From Phycisphaerales bacterium (GTDB lineage Bacteria; Planctomycetota; Phycisphaerae; Phycisphaerales; SM1A02): a stretch of DNA of 64,000 nucleotides. The notes under the pieces are model-generated. The model did not search any database. It saw nothing but the letters and a program-made list of their open reading frames with translations, and was not told the DNA's origin. Of the stretch, positions 44,225 to 53,800 are shown piece after piece (positions within the stretch are counted from its first letter, which is position 1; each line of letters opens with the position of its first letter). The stretch spans positions 30,957 to 94,956 of the forward strand of contig RECV01000142.1 of NCBI GenBank assembly GCA_007693845.1, read 5' to 3'. The position numbers and the translations under genes were made by a program.

Positions 44225-44230
44225 TATGCT
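44225..44230 (+). promoter_or_regulatory. Candidate -10 element of the lipoprotein cluster
   Basis: TATGCT, just after the terminator, would start a transcript with a leader of about 40 nt before ATG 44276. Confidence 0.35.
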
Positions 44231-44275
44231 GATCCAGCCGTTTGCCCTGATGATCCGGATACGAAAGAGGACACG

Positions 44276-44908
44276 ATGATGACCCGCTTCTCCACAACCC
44301 GTCGCATGTTTGCACCGTTGAGTCTGCTGCTGATCGCCGGCCTCCTGCTGGCTGCCTGTCAGAGCACGCCCGTCAATCGGGGCCATTCCGGCTATCGGAT
44401 GAACCCGTCCAGTGATTCGCCAAGTGAATACGGCAACCCGAACCTGCGCAGCAAGGACCTCACCACCGCGACGGACCTCATGGCGCAGGACATCGCTTCA
44501 CGCCTCGATATCACCAACATCGACAGCCCGCCGCGCATCTTCGTCGGCCGAATCGAAAACAAAACGCGCAACCCCAATCACAACTACCAAGTGTTTCTGC
44601 AACGACTGCGATCACAGCTCAATTCATCCGGTGCGCGGCACGGTCTCGAGTTCATCCGCGAACGCGCCTTCATTGAGCAGCAACGTGACCGCGAATACGG
44701 CGGGAAGGATTTCGACTCCACCTCGCTTGCCTACGAATCGCGCGCTGACTACGTCCTGACCTGTGAGATCCACGATCTGCCGTCCGGCGGCACAAACTAC
44801 TTCCTGCTCAGCTACCAACTCGTTCAGCTCCGAGATGCCGCCACCGGCCCCGATGTCGGCGCCGGCGCGATCGTCTGGGAGAACATGTACGAAGTAAAGT
44901 TTCATTAG
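44276..44908 (+). CDS. LpoB-like lipoprotein (first copy)
   Basis: A 210-residue lipoprotein: basic start, SLLLIAGLLLAAC lipobox, then a Ser/Asn/Pro-rich linker. The globular part resembles LpoB, the outer-membrane activator of the PBP1b glycosyltransferase: SKDLTTATDLMAQDIASRLDI, IFVGRIENKTRNPNHNYQVFLQRLRSQLNSSG, LEFIRERAFIEQQR, ADYVLTCEIHDLPSG and VWENMYEVKF at the end. GAGG lies before the ATG. It is first of three lipoprotein genes in a row. Whether it activates a peptidoglycan synthase is inference; no PBP gene is in the window. Confidence 0.82.
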   Translation: MMTRFSTTRRMFAPLSLLLIAGLLLAACQSTPVNRGHSGYRMNPSSDSPSEYGNPNLRSKDLTTATDLMAQDIASRLDITNIDSPPRIFVGRIENKTRNPNHNYQVFLQRLRSQLNSSGARHGLEFIRERAFIEQQRDREYGGKDFDSTSLAYESRADYVLTCEIHDLPSGGTNYFLLSYQLVQLRDAATGPDVGAGAIVWENMYEVKFH

Positions 44909-45072
44909 CTCGGGCGTTTGGAATCTACAGCCATCGGAAAGGCCATCGGAAAACGTGGCTCGGGTGCACAATCGCCCTCGAGCCGGGCCGAAGCGCAGCG
45001 CAGAACCGGGTCACGATCGACGGCACCCGGCCAAGCAGCGCTCGTTCGCACAAAGTCAACAGCGGGATCCCC

Positions 45073-45663
45073 ATGCCCACCCGTCCGTGTTTCATCCTGA
45101 TTCTGCTCGCATTGCTTTGGACCGGCGTTCTGCTCGCCGGCTGCGGCGGGCCGCCGACCGCCCGGACAACATTTCTCAACAGCGTCGATCTGGTGCACAT
45201 GACCGACCGCATGGCTGAATCGTTCGCTCAGGATGAAACCATTCGCGCCAACACAGATGCGGACGATCCCTGGGTGATCTCGATCTACCGCGTGGTGAAC
45301 CACACGAATCAGATCATGCCCGAGCGCGAACGCTGGCTCTACATCGGCCGCCTGCGGTCCCTGCTCTCACAGACCGATCTGATGCGCGATCAGCGCATCG
45401 TCTGGGTCGTGCCGCCGGAACGCTGGCCGCTGATCGTTGAAGAGTTGGGCCCGGAGTACGGCCCGACGGATTTGTCGATGATGCGCCAGTCGCCAACGCA
45501 TTTGTTGACGGCGGAGTTCAACGCCCTGACGCAGACGCACGCCCGCGGCCGCAGTGATGCGTATCTCTGCGCATTTCAACTCGTGGATCTGGAAACGGGC
45601 CGGATCGTCTGGGAAGACGCCTGGGAAGTGAAGCGCGCCGTCTCGGGATTGATGTTCGATTAA
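45073..45663 (+). CDS. LpoB-like lipoprotein (second copy)
   Basis: A 196-residue lipoprotein with lipobox LLALLWTGVLLAGC and almost no linker before the domain. The LpoB-type pattern is clear: NSVDLVHMTDRMAESFAQDETI, PWVISIYRVVNHTNQIM, IGRLRSLLSQTDLMRDQRIVWVVPPE, PTHLLTAEFNALTQT and LVDLETGRIVWEDAWEVKR. It differs strongly from the first copy outside these blocks, so the two are old paralogues rather than a recent duplication. It lies between the first copy and the COG3014-like gene, all in the same direction with gaps of 164 and 30 bp. Confidence 0.82.
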   Translation: MPTRPCFILILLALLWTGVLLAGCGGPPTARTTFLNSVDLVHMTDRMAESFAQDETIRANTDADDPWVISIYRVVNHTNQIMPERERWLYIGRLRSLLSQTDLMRDQRIVWVVPPERWPLIVEELGPEYGPTDLSMMRQSPTHLLTAEFNALTQTHARGRSDAYLCAFQLVDLETGRIVWEDAWEVKRAVSGLMFD

Positions 45664-45693
45664 TGATTTCGCCCCGGATCGCAGAACACGGAT

Positions 45694-47424
45694 ATGCACG
45701 ATCGCAACCGAACAACTCATCATACGGTGCCGCCCTCCCGGACCGGGGCGAAGCGCAACACGGTGCTGAATCTCTTCTTCCGGCGACGCGCCGCGATCAG
45801 CGCCATTCCGACGCTGGCCTTGGCGCTGCTGCTGCCGCTGCTCACTGCCTGCGCCAGCGCGCCGCCAAACGTTGCCGCGATCAGCGCGTACGAACAGTAC
45901 GACTTTGCTTCCGCTCGTGAAGCATTGCGCGGCGATGCGTATTTGCGTAACGATGAGCAGACGATTCTGAATCGCGCCCGGCTCGGTCTCGCCTCGCTCG
46001 CCGATGGTGATCTCGATGAAGCGGAACGAGCTCTGAGTTACGTCTTCGATCTGCTCTCCACGGCGGGGCTCAATGAGGATCGCACGACCGCCGCGGTTCT
46101 GACGCACGAAGGAGCGCGCATCTGGAAGGGCGAGCCCTTCGAGCAGGCGCTGATGTACCACTACGTTGCCACCCTCTACGCGGTCAAGGGGGACTGGGAG
46201 AACGCTCGAGCCGCGGCGGCGAACTCTCTTTTCCGACTGACGGACTTCGGCAACTACCGGGACAGCGTGGAACTCGCCCGTCGCGCCGCCCGCGAGCCGG
46301 ATTTTCTCGAGCACGGCTATACGGCGGTGGACAGCAACTTCACGCTGGGGTTTCTCATGCAGGCGATCGCTTCGGACATCGCCGGCACGCCGGGCGCTGA
46401 TGATCTCTACGAATCCGCCCTCACGATCGATCCGGGGATCCAACCACTCGTCGATGAACTCCGCGCGCGCGAATTCGATACGCTTCTGATCGTGGATTAC
46501 GGCTCCGGGCCGGAAAAAATCAGTTTCGGACCGAACGATTCGCTCGTTCGCTTTGTCGATCGCGCGCGCTTCCGCGGTTTGCTGGATGTGGAGGTGGAGA
46601 ACGAACGGTACGCCACGGTGGACCGGGGCGGCGATGTCAACCGGATGGCGGCCGATCACCGTTGGAACAATCTTGAAGATGTGCGACGCATGAAGAGCGC
46701 CGCCGGGGACTTTCTGGTCGGCGGCGGCGCGGTGACGGCGGTGATCGGCGCGAACCAGCGTTCCGCGGAAGCGGCCCTCGCCGGTCTCGGCGCGATGGCG
46801 CTCGGTGCGCTGCTTCAGTCCGGCGCGAAGGCCGACACGCGTCATCTTGAGTTTCTGCCCCATTCGATCTACCTCGTGCCACTGCAGCTCGGAGAGCCCG
46901 GCACGCTCCGGCTCAGCGTGCAGGCGGACCCGTACAGCGCGATGGTCCTGCCGAACATTGAGCCCGGCACGATCGACCAGCCGCGCGCGGTGTACGTCCG
47001 CCTGCATGATCAGTGGCGCACGCCTCCATCGTGGTTGCGGGCGCGAGTGCCTCGCTACGGCAACGATCACACCGGCGTGAAGCCGGGCGACTACCCCTGG
47101 ATCCTCGGCGGGTCAGACGTCTCCACGCCCAGCCGGGCCGTGCTCGAGGCGTACCAGATTTACGGCCACCTCGAAGAGTTCACCCTCGATGACCTGAAGG
47201 CCCTCTACGAAGCGGAAGACATCCTGATCGGCTCCGGCGCGGAGGACCGCCCGGGCCGGCTGCGCAATCCCTCTTACCGCCACATCCTTGAAGGCGGGCG
47301 CGGCCTTTTCACGCCCGAGCCGGCGTCGATGGGCTACAAACGCCTCATGTTCCAGGCGCATCCGCCCTACGAACCGCGATCAGAAAAAGTCCGCGAACTC
47401 GCGGAGCGCATGCAGCAGGACTGA
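45694..47424 (+). CDS. COG3014-like lipoprotein
   Basis: A 576-residue lipoprotein with lipobox TLALALLLPLLTAC near residue 53 after a long basic N-terminus. The mature protein starts with helical, TPR-like pairs (YEQYDFASAREALRG, ARLGLASLADGDLDEAERALSYVFDLL, YHYVATLYAVKGDWENARAAAANSLFRL). A central beta-rich part has a glycine-rich hydrophobic segment (AALAGLGAMALGALLQSG). COG3014 proteins sit beside LpoB and YcfL genes in some Gammaproteobacteria, which matches the two LpoB-like neighbours. The exact role is unknown. A later start is possible because the first 50 residues are unusual for a signal peptide. Confidence 0.78.
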   Translation: MHDRNRTTHHTVPPSRTGAKRNTVLNLFFRRRAAISAIPTLALALLLPLLTACASAPPNVAAISAYEQYDFASAREALRGDAYLRNDEQTILNRARLGLASLADGDLDEAERALSYVFDLLSTAGLNEDRTTAAVLTHEGARIWKGEPFEQALMYHYVATLYAVKGDWENARAAAANSLFRLTDFGNYRDSVELARRAAREPDFLEHGYTAVDSNFTLGFLMQAIASDIAGTPGADDLYESALTIDPGIQPLVDELRAREFDTLLIVDYGSGPEKISFGPNDSLVRFVDRARFRGLLDVEVENERYATVDRGGDVNRMAADHRWNNLEDVRRMKSAAGDFLVGGGAVTAVIGANQRSAEAALAGLGAMALGALLQSGAKADTRHLEFLPHSIYLVPLQLGEPGTLRLSVQADPYSAMVLPNIEPGTIDQPRAVYVRLHDQWRTPPSWLRARVPRYGNDHTGVKPGDYPWILGGSDVSTPSRAVLEAYQIYGHLEEFTLDDLKALYEAEDILIGSGAEDRPGRLRNPSYRHILEGGRGLFTPEPASMGYKRLMFQAHPPYEPRSEKVRELAERMQQD

Positions 47425-47533
47425 AACGGATTCGAAGCCAGTCCGTTGAGCCGCGAGGCACCGCCCTGTGCGTGTCACGGCGAGGTAGAGATCATTCGAC
47501 ACCGATCCGGAATGCGGCTACCCCGATCCCGCG

Positions 47534-48841
47534 CTACTCGATCAGCAACCGGGGATCGTGCAACTCCAGCACGGTGTGAATGGGGCCGGCCGGGCCGTGA
47601 TCGAGTTCGATCGTCAGTTCCGATCCGCGGAGGCGTTCATTGATCGCCAGTTCCGGCTGTGAGGCATCGATCTGATGTCGCGCGATCACTTCGTCATCAA
47701 CACGAATCGTCAGATGAACATCCGCCCAACCGCGCGCACGCGATGGCAGGCGGACTTCGGAGGCGAAACGCGTCGCCGCCGCCGGCAGTGAATAACGCAA
47801 CACAATCGGACCTGAAATCGTCATCACAGACTTCGGCGCGTTCCTGGCAATTCGATCGATCGTCGGCTCAGGAAGCCGGTAGCGTGTCTCGGGACCGTCC
47901 ATTGAGATCAGCTCCAGATCGGTCAGCATGCGCAGTCGGCCGGCATCGAAGACGATGGCCTGAAGCGCGTCGAAGGACACGGTCTGTTCACCGTTCTCCA
48001 GACCTTGCATCGTGAGTTGCCCCCAGCGTCCGTCCTCACTGCTCAACTCACCAGCGCGGAGAATCGTGCCGTCTTCGAACCATGCCCATGTCCCGCCGGC
48101 CGGGCGAACCGGATTCACCAATCGAACGGCCGCAACACGATCGCGCGGAAGGGTCACAATCTCCGGCGAGCCGTCGCGGATCTGTTCCAGTTCGATCGTT
48201 TCTGACAGCGAAAGCAGAAAGCCCTCGATTCGGTCACCATTGGTGAGCAGAAGCGTGTCGGCATCGCCGGTGGTCGGCGGTTGAGCGCCGGGCTGAAACA
48301 CAACGCGACTGATATCGTCCAGCTCGACCGACAGCTGCCCGAGCCAGGCATGATGCCATTCCAACGTCTCCGTTCCACCGCGCTGGTCGGTACGCTCGAC
48401 AGGATGACCGGGAAAGACCTGCCCATCCGTGCGGGCGAGCACGCCGGCGTCGGCCTTTCGACCCGAACGCCGATCGGTCAAACGCCGATCGGTCATCAGC
48501 GCGAGCGTCTCTGCGCGCGGGATTTCGACGCGGTTCGTCTCGCCATTGGCCCTGTGGGTGTTCAGAACGATCGCTGCGGACTCGATGGCGACGAGTTCGC
48601 CCCGAATCATCGACAGATCATTCCGCAACAGTTGAACGATCATGCCCGAGCCGCCGGCCGAGTTTGAAGACTGGGCCGCATCAATCGACACGGGCGACAC
48701 GATGAGAATCGCCGGCAAAACCAGGCAGATCAGCCAGAATAGAATCCGGTGCAGACCGACAACATGCTGCACTTTTCGAGGGGATGTCGGCTCAGCCGCG
48801 TGCCGTTGGTTCATCAGGACCGCCGTTCCGTCATTTTGCAT
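47534..48841 (-). CDS. Secreted protein with NPCBM-like C-terminal domain
   Basis: A 435-residue exported protein and last gene of the MoxR-led convoy. The N-terminal ~45 residues end in a hydrophobic signal or anchor (ILFWLICLVLPAILIVSPVSI). The middle contains repeated small beta modules (VQLLRNDLSMIRGELVAIESAAIVL; DTLLLTNGDRIEGFLLSLSETIELEQI; GTILRAGELSSEDGRWGQLTMQ), each an outer-membrane-like beta sheet repeat. The last ~100 residues resemble the NPCBM carbohydrate-binding fold (VHLTIRVDDEVIARHQID, LTIELDHGPAGPIHTVLELHDPRLLI). The start is uncertain: ATG 48841 or ATG 48814. The gap to the upstream gene is 80 bp. Confidence 0.7.
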   Translation of the reverse strand: MQNDGTAVLMNQRHAAEPTSPRKVQHVVGLHRILFWLICLVLPAILIVSPVSIDAAQSSNSAGGSGMIVQLLRNDLSMIRGELVAIESAAIVLNTHRANGETNRVEIPRAETLALMTDRRLTDRRSGRKADAGVLARTDGQVFPGHPVERTDQRGGTETLEWHHAWLGQLSVELDDISRVVFQPGAQPPTTGDADTLLLTNGDRIEGFLLSLSETIELEQIRDGSPEIVTLPRDRVAAVRLVNPVRPAGGTWAWFEDGTILRAGELSSEDGRWGQLTMQGLENGEQTVSFDALQAIVFDAGRLRMLTDLELISMDGPETRYRLPEPTIDRIARNAPKSVMTISGPIVLRYSLPAAATRFASEVRLPSRARGWADVHLTIRVDDEVIARHQIDASQPELAINERLRGSELTIELDHGPAGPIHTVLELHDPRLLIE

Positions 48842-48921
48842 GGGTTCGATTCGAGCACTGGGTTTTCGGCCGGCACGCAAGCGACGATCATCACCGCCCG
48901 AACGCCGGTCACTGACTTCGA

Positions 48922-50046
48922 TTACTTCTGAAAGATCGGCAGATAACGTTTGGGAATCTGCAAAACGATGAGACTCATTGACGTGGCGTACGCGCCGCCC
49001 GCGTGGTGGTCCATCCATCCGCCGGAGCTGGACTGACGGCCGAGAAGTTCATCCCGAATCGCCGGCCACCAGACCTCCCAGTACTCTCCGCCGGCCAGGT
49101 ACATCGCCTGCCCAGCGTAGTAGTGGCCGTAGTAGTAGTGCGCCTGGGTGGCTGACGCGCCCGGCATCGCGGTGCGCTTGATGTACTCCAGCCCGCGCTC
49201 GATCTCATCACCTTCATAGATGCCGGCGTAGAACAGTGTGGCAACGCCCGCCGCACTCCGCGGCCACGCCGAAGCGCCGGTGTGCAGCATGTACTTGAAT
49301 CCCCCATCGGGATTCTGACACGCCAGAACGTACTCCACCGCGCGATCGATCGTCCGGGCCGGGACGCTGATGCCGGCATTTCGCGCCGCGCGGAGCGCCA
49401 TCACCTGGCAGATCGTCACCGAGACATCCGCTTCGTACGGCACGGGCTGATACCGCCACCCACCCTCATCGTTCTGCGTGCCGACGATCAACTCGACCGC
49501 CTTGACCAAAGCATCGCGCACGCGTCGATCGCTCGGGTTCATGCCGTAGATTTCCGCGAGAAACAGCGTGGCAAAGCCGTGGCCGTACATTGGCCCGTGG
49601 GAGGTCTCCGCAGCGAGCAGTCCGCTTTCCGAAGCATTGTTCAGAACAAACTCCAGCGCCTGCTGCACCTGTTCGCCGTACTCACCACGCCCGGGCAGAT
49701 GGCCATCCGCCATGAACGCAATGGCCGCGAGTGAGGCGATACCGACGTTGCGTCCGTACCGGCCGCGGCCGAAGGAACCATCGGCATTCTGCTGAGCCGC
49801 CAAATACCGGAGGCCGCGGTCGATCGCTTCGTGCAACTCCGGCGACATTTCGTCAGCCAACGGCACGTTCTCCGCCCCGGTCGGGCCGCGGGGGGTGGAT
49901 GCTTCATCCGAAGCAGCCGCGGCTCCGGCGGCTCCGTCTTCATCATCCCCCGCCACCAGCGGTGAGGTCATCAGCAGTGTCGCGGCCAGTGTGAAAACGG
50001 GCCAACGCCACGTGATCCATCGGCAGGTCGAGTTCCTCTCGCGCAT
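48922..50046 (-). CDS. Secreted squalene cyclase/prenyltransferase-repeat protein
   Basis: A 374-residue exported protein with a signal peptide (ITWRWPVFTLAATLLMTSPLVAG), an acidic/Ala linker and an alpha-alpha barrel of QW-type repeats: LAAQQNADGSFGRGRYG, GTQNDEGGWRYQPVPYEADVSVTICQVMALRAARNAG, ACQNPDGGFKYMLH and LLGRQSSSGGWMDHHAGGAYATSMSLIVL. The DxDD motif of squalene-hopene cyclases is not seen, so it is probably not a cyclase. Such proteins are common and unexplained in planctomycetes. The start at 50046 is set by AGGAAAGG 7 nt upstream. It is eighth in the convoy. Confidence 0.85.
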   Translation of the reverse strand: MRERNSTCRWITWRWPVFTLAATLLMTSPLVAGDDEDGAAGAAAASDEASTPRGPTGAENVPLADEMSPELHEAIDRGLRYLAAQQNADGSFGRGRYGRNVGIASLAAIAFMADGHLPGRGEYGEQVQQALEFVLNNASESGLLAAETSHGPMYGHGFATLFLAEIYGMNPSDRRVRDALVKAVELIVGTQNDEGGWRYQPVPYEADVSVTICQVMALRAARNAGISVPARTIDRAVEYVLACQNPDGGFKYMLHTGASAWPRSAAGVATLFYAGIYEGDEIERGLEYIKRTAMPGASATQAHYYYGHYYAGQAMYLAGGEYWEVWWPAIRDELLGRQSSSGGWMDHHAGGAYATSMSLIVLQIPKRYLPIFQK

Positions 50047-50100
50047 CGGGCATCCTTTCCTGGGGTGCTCCATCGTCCCCCGTCCTGTCCTTCGGACTTC

Positions 50101-50841
50101 TTAGTTCTCTTCCGCCAGGCGTCGGTAATACTCTCGGGTCATCTGTTCGTACAGCGTGGAGAACCGTTCCTCGCGGCCCTGCAGGAGCATGTCGCGCACG
50201 CGCTCGGGCAGCGCGCCCCATTCCGCGCCGGTTTCTGCCAACGGCATGTGAACGTCCTCATCCTGCGCGAGGGGCGGATGCGCTTCCTCATCGCCGCTGT
50301 CGGAGGATTGTTCGTCTGTGGCCTGCGCTTGCCCGGAATCCGGTCGTTGGCCTGGATCTGATTGCGAATCGGGCGTCGAATCACTCGACGAACTGGAGGA
50401 GGATGACGAGGCTTGCGACTGCTGCGCCTGATCGATCAGATCCTGCAGCTTGGCGAGGATCTCTTCCTGCACCCGCTGCGTGCCGAGGCCGGAGTCGAAT
50501 CGCTCATCCAGCATCTCCGCGCTCATCGTCATCTTCTCAACGATGTCGGTCAGCAGGTCGGTCATGGTTTCTTCCGCCAGCCGGCGGCGAAGCTGTTCTT
50601 CGCGCTCACGCTCCGCCACCTCATCGGCGCTGCGGTCCTGATCTTCCTCATCGAGCCCGAGTAGATCGTCCAGCGACAGTGGCGCCGGTTGATCATCTGA
50701 CGAAGCGGTTTCTTCCGCGTCGGATGCAGCGTCATCGTTCAAGAGACCGGCAACCGCGTGCTGGGGCTGAAGCCACAGAATCGCCGCGGCCATCACGCCG
50801 AGGTAAGTCATTCGGGTCAACCCGGATTGTTGTTCGGACAT
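50101..50841 (-). CDS. Secreted acidic coiled-coil protein
   Basis: A 246-residue exported protein, family not recognised. The signal peptide is MTYLGVMAAAILWLQPQHAVAG. The mature part is strongly acidic, with helices (DEVAEREREEQLRRRLAEETMTDLLTDIVEKM), a run of serines (QASSSSSSSSSDS), a disordered Asp/Gln region and a compact C-terminus (EWGALPERVRDMLLQGREERFSTLYEQMTREYYRRLAEE). That end pattern looks conserved and may be the binding part. GGAAGGAG precedes the ATG. It sits directly after the giant coiled-coil gene, suggesting the two proteins meet in the envelope. Confidence 0.78.
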   Translation of the reverse strand: MSEQQSGLTRMTYLGVMAAAILWLQPQHAVAGLLNDDAASDAEETASSDDQPAPLSLDDLLGLDEEDQDRSADEVAEREREEQLRRRLAEETMTDLLTDIVEKMTMSAEMLDERFDSGLGTQRVQEEILAKLQDLIDQAQQSQASSSSSSSSSDSTPDSQSDPGQRPDSGQAQATDEQSSDSGDEEAHPPLAQDEDVHMPLAETGAEWGALPERVRDMLLQGREERFSTLYEQMTREYYRRLAEEN

Positions 50842-50889
50842 CTGCGATCGCTCCTTCCTGCGCGCTGATCCGGCTCGTCGACCGGTTCG

Positions 50890-53800
50890 TTACTGCGGCG
50901 GTGCACCCGCGCCCGGTGGTCGCTGCTGCTGCATCTGTTCCAGCAATTCCCGGCCGAGTTCAAGCAGTTCGCGCTGCTGCTCACCCAATCCGCGGTGTCG
51001 CTGCCGTCGCTGCGCTTCGGCCAGATCGTCACGCTGGTTGAGATGCCGCGTTTGATTATAGACCTCCTCCTGAATCCCCCGCAGGAGACGCAATTCTGCC
51101 ATCGGCGGGATCAACTGATCGCCACCGCCCCCCCCTTCGCCACCCCCACCGTCACCATCGTCAAAATCATCCGGCGGGGCGATCGCTTCCTCCAAAGCTT
51201 CGATCAGACGACCGAGACTCTGGGCAATCCACTGCTGGCGATCGGTCGTGTCGAGATCGACGGTTCCGTCCTGTAACTGTTCCGTCACCTCACGTGCCCA
51301 CCGATCCATACGCCGATGCACGTGGGAAAAGATCGCCGATTCCATGATTTCATCGGTGGCGCGTTGCAGATCATCGAGAGCGGTCCGAATTTCATCCTGC
51401 CGTGTCGCCTGACGTCGCGCTTCCACGATCTGCCGGCGATTGAGTTCTTCGACGTCCTGCAACTCCAGCGTCCGTTCGCGCAGGGCGACCTGTTCTTCCG
51501 CAAGTTCACGGTACCGATCAAGCAGTTCCTCACGCTGGCGGCGGAGTTCATCCTCCTGGGTCTGTTCTTCGAGTTCCTCCGCCAGACGCTTTGCTTCTTG
51601 TAGTTGTTCGAGCGAACGATTCTCCGCGTCTTCCGCGTCCTTGGCGCGAACGGGGTCAGCCCGCAAGGCGGTGATAGCTGCACCCTGCGCATCTCCCGCC
51701 CGGTCAAGGGCGCGCGCGATTCGGCGCGCATCCGGCCCGGCGTTACGCGCTTCCGTCGCCACCGCCTGCGTGTTCTGGTTCAGCCGGATCATCGCGCGGT
51801 CCCGGCCGGAGAAATCCTCCGCTTCCTTCGCCTGCGCCAGGGCCATCAGTTCATTTTCCTGCACCGTAATCAGCCGCTCGATCGATTCGATCAGTGAGGC
51901 AAGTTGTCTCAGGAGTTGCTCGGCCCGCAGCCGGTTCGACTCCTCGATATCCTGCATCATGCGCTGCATGGTTTCCGAAGCGGCCTGCTGGCTGCGCTGT
52001 GCGCCACGGAGCTGGTTCTGTCCCGCCTGTTCCGAAGCGGCTTCCATGTCGCGGTCAAGTTCCCGCTGCTCACCGGTGCTCGCCGCGGTTCTCAGACCGC
52101 TTGACGCCTGCGGATCGACATCCTCCATGCTCTCCGCGCGCTGGCGAAGGTCTTCGATGAGTTGCTGCGCCTGTTCCCGCAGCTCCTGCTGACGCCGCGC
52201 GATTCGATCGAGTTCCGACAGATCTTCCTCGGACAGTTCATCGCGCGACTGACCCATCGTCTGCTGGGCAAGCTGATCGGTCTCCTCCGCCAGCCGCTGT
52301 TGTTCGCGCATGAGCCCTTCAAGCTGCCGCGTGATGACCCAGGTGTCTTCATCCCGGTCGAGCAGTTCGATGAGATCGCCCAGCTCTTCGCGCACTTCCT
52401 GCTGCGCCTCTGCGATGTCCTGCTTGTCCGCACCGGCGGCCATCTCGTCGAGCGCCTGGGCCGCGGCCCGGCCGGCAAAGTCGAGCAGATCCGACGACTG
52501 GTCGAACAGTTGATCTAACGCCGGGTCATCCAGTCGATTGTCGCGCATCTGCTGGTGAATCTCTTCCACCGCTTCCCGTTGAGAAGCGATGCGCTCTGCG
52601 ATCTGCGCCTGAGCGCGTTCCGCGCCCGGCCGAACACCTTCCTCTTCGACCGCGTCCTGAAGTTCGGTCTGTTGCCCTTCGATACGGATGGCGTTCTGCC
52701 GCACGGCATTGAGTTGCCGGCGAAGCTGTGTCGCAAAGTCCAGTTCGCTGATAACGCGCAGACGCCGGGGGGATGACTCGACGATGCCGTGCGTTTCCCC
52801 ATCCATCTCGTACGCATCCTCCGCCGTCGCGCGCAGGATGATCTGATCGCCTTCATTCAGATCCAGTGGGCCGAGATCGATCTCGGCGTTCAACCGGCCG
52901 CTCGGCTCGCGCACCGTGCGGTCGCGCTGCCAGAGCACCTCTTCGTCGACGTCGCTTGAACCGGCCGCCTGTTTTCGCGCGAGGATGCTCACGCGCGTCA
53001 CGGCGACATCATCCTGCGCTTCAGCGCGGAGCGGGATTACCGCGGTGGCCAGCACCGCGCGATCGGAATCGGGGTCCGTGATCGTCACGCTCGGCGGTTG
53101 ATCCGCGACCGCTTCAATGCGGAACGTGATCGATTCATCATTGCGCAATCCGTACTCATCGAACAGCGCCAGCGCCAGCACGGTCGTGCGCTGCAGCGTC
53201 CAGCGCAACCGCCAGCGGTTCGGCTGATCGGGGTCCGCCACGAACGCCGGCGTCTCATCCGCCTCGGCCCAGTCGAACGTGCGCATGAGCCAGCGGTCAC
53301 GCGCATCAGCGCCGCTCGGCACGGGGAGTGGCTTGTTCAGTTCGATGGTCATGTCGACCTCCGAACCGATGAGTGAGGGGGTGCTGGTCACCGCGCGGCT
53401 GTCAAGCCCGGTGCCGAGCTGCGCTTCGTACGTGGCCTGGTGTTCCGCGGCGTAGTCCGGCGGGGTGATCGTGACCGAGGCGCGGCGCACCGCGGGCGGC
53501 GGAACGATTCGAACGCGCTCGACTTCGGTGCGGTCATCGAACGTGGTGAAGTAGACCTCCAGTTCATCCGCGCTGGAATCGACGAGCCGCTCGTGTACGG
53601 CCGTCGTGCCCTGCCGCGTGAGGACCGCCTGCTGCCAGGGTTGCCAGTTGTCATCGGTCCGGAAACGGTAGTGGGCGGTGATGCGCATGGCCTCGTCGCC
53701 GCGGGTGACCTCCGCGCGGAGCGGGAGCGCCTGGCCGCGCGGGTGCACGCCCGTCTCGCCGATGACCTCGTGCATGAGCGAGGCCACGCCGGTTCGGGCT

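Noticed and set aside
45367..47070. Antisense frame of 567 codons opposite the COG3014-like gene
   Set aside because: Composition is rich in Arg/His/Gly as expected from a shadow frame; the plus-strand frame has a lipobox and repeat pattern.
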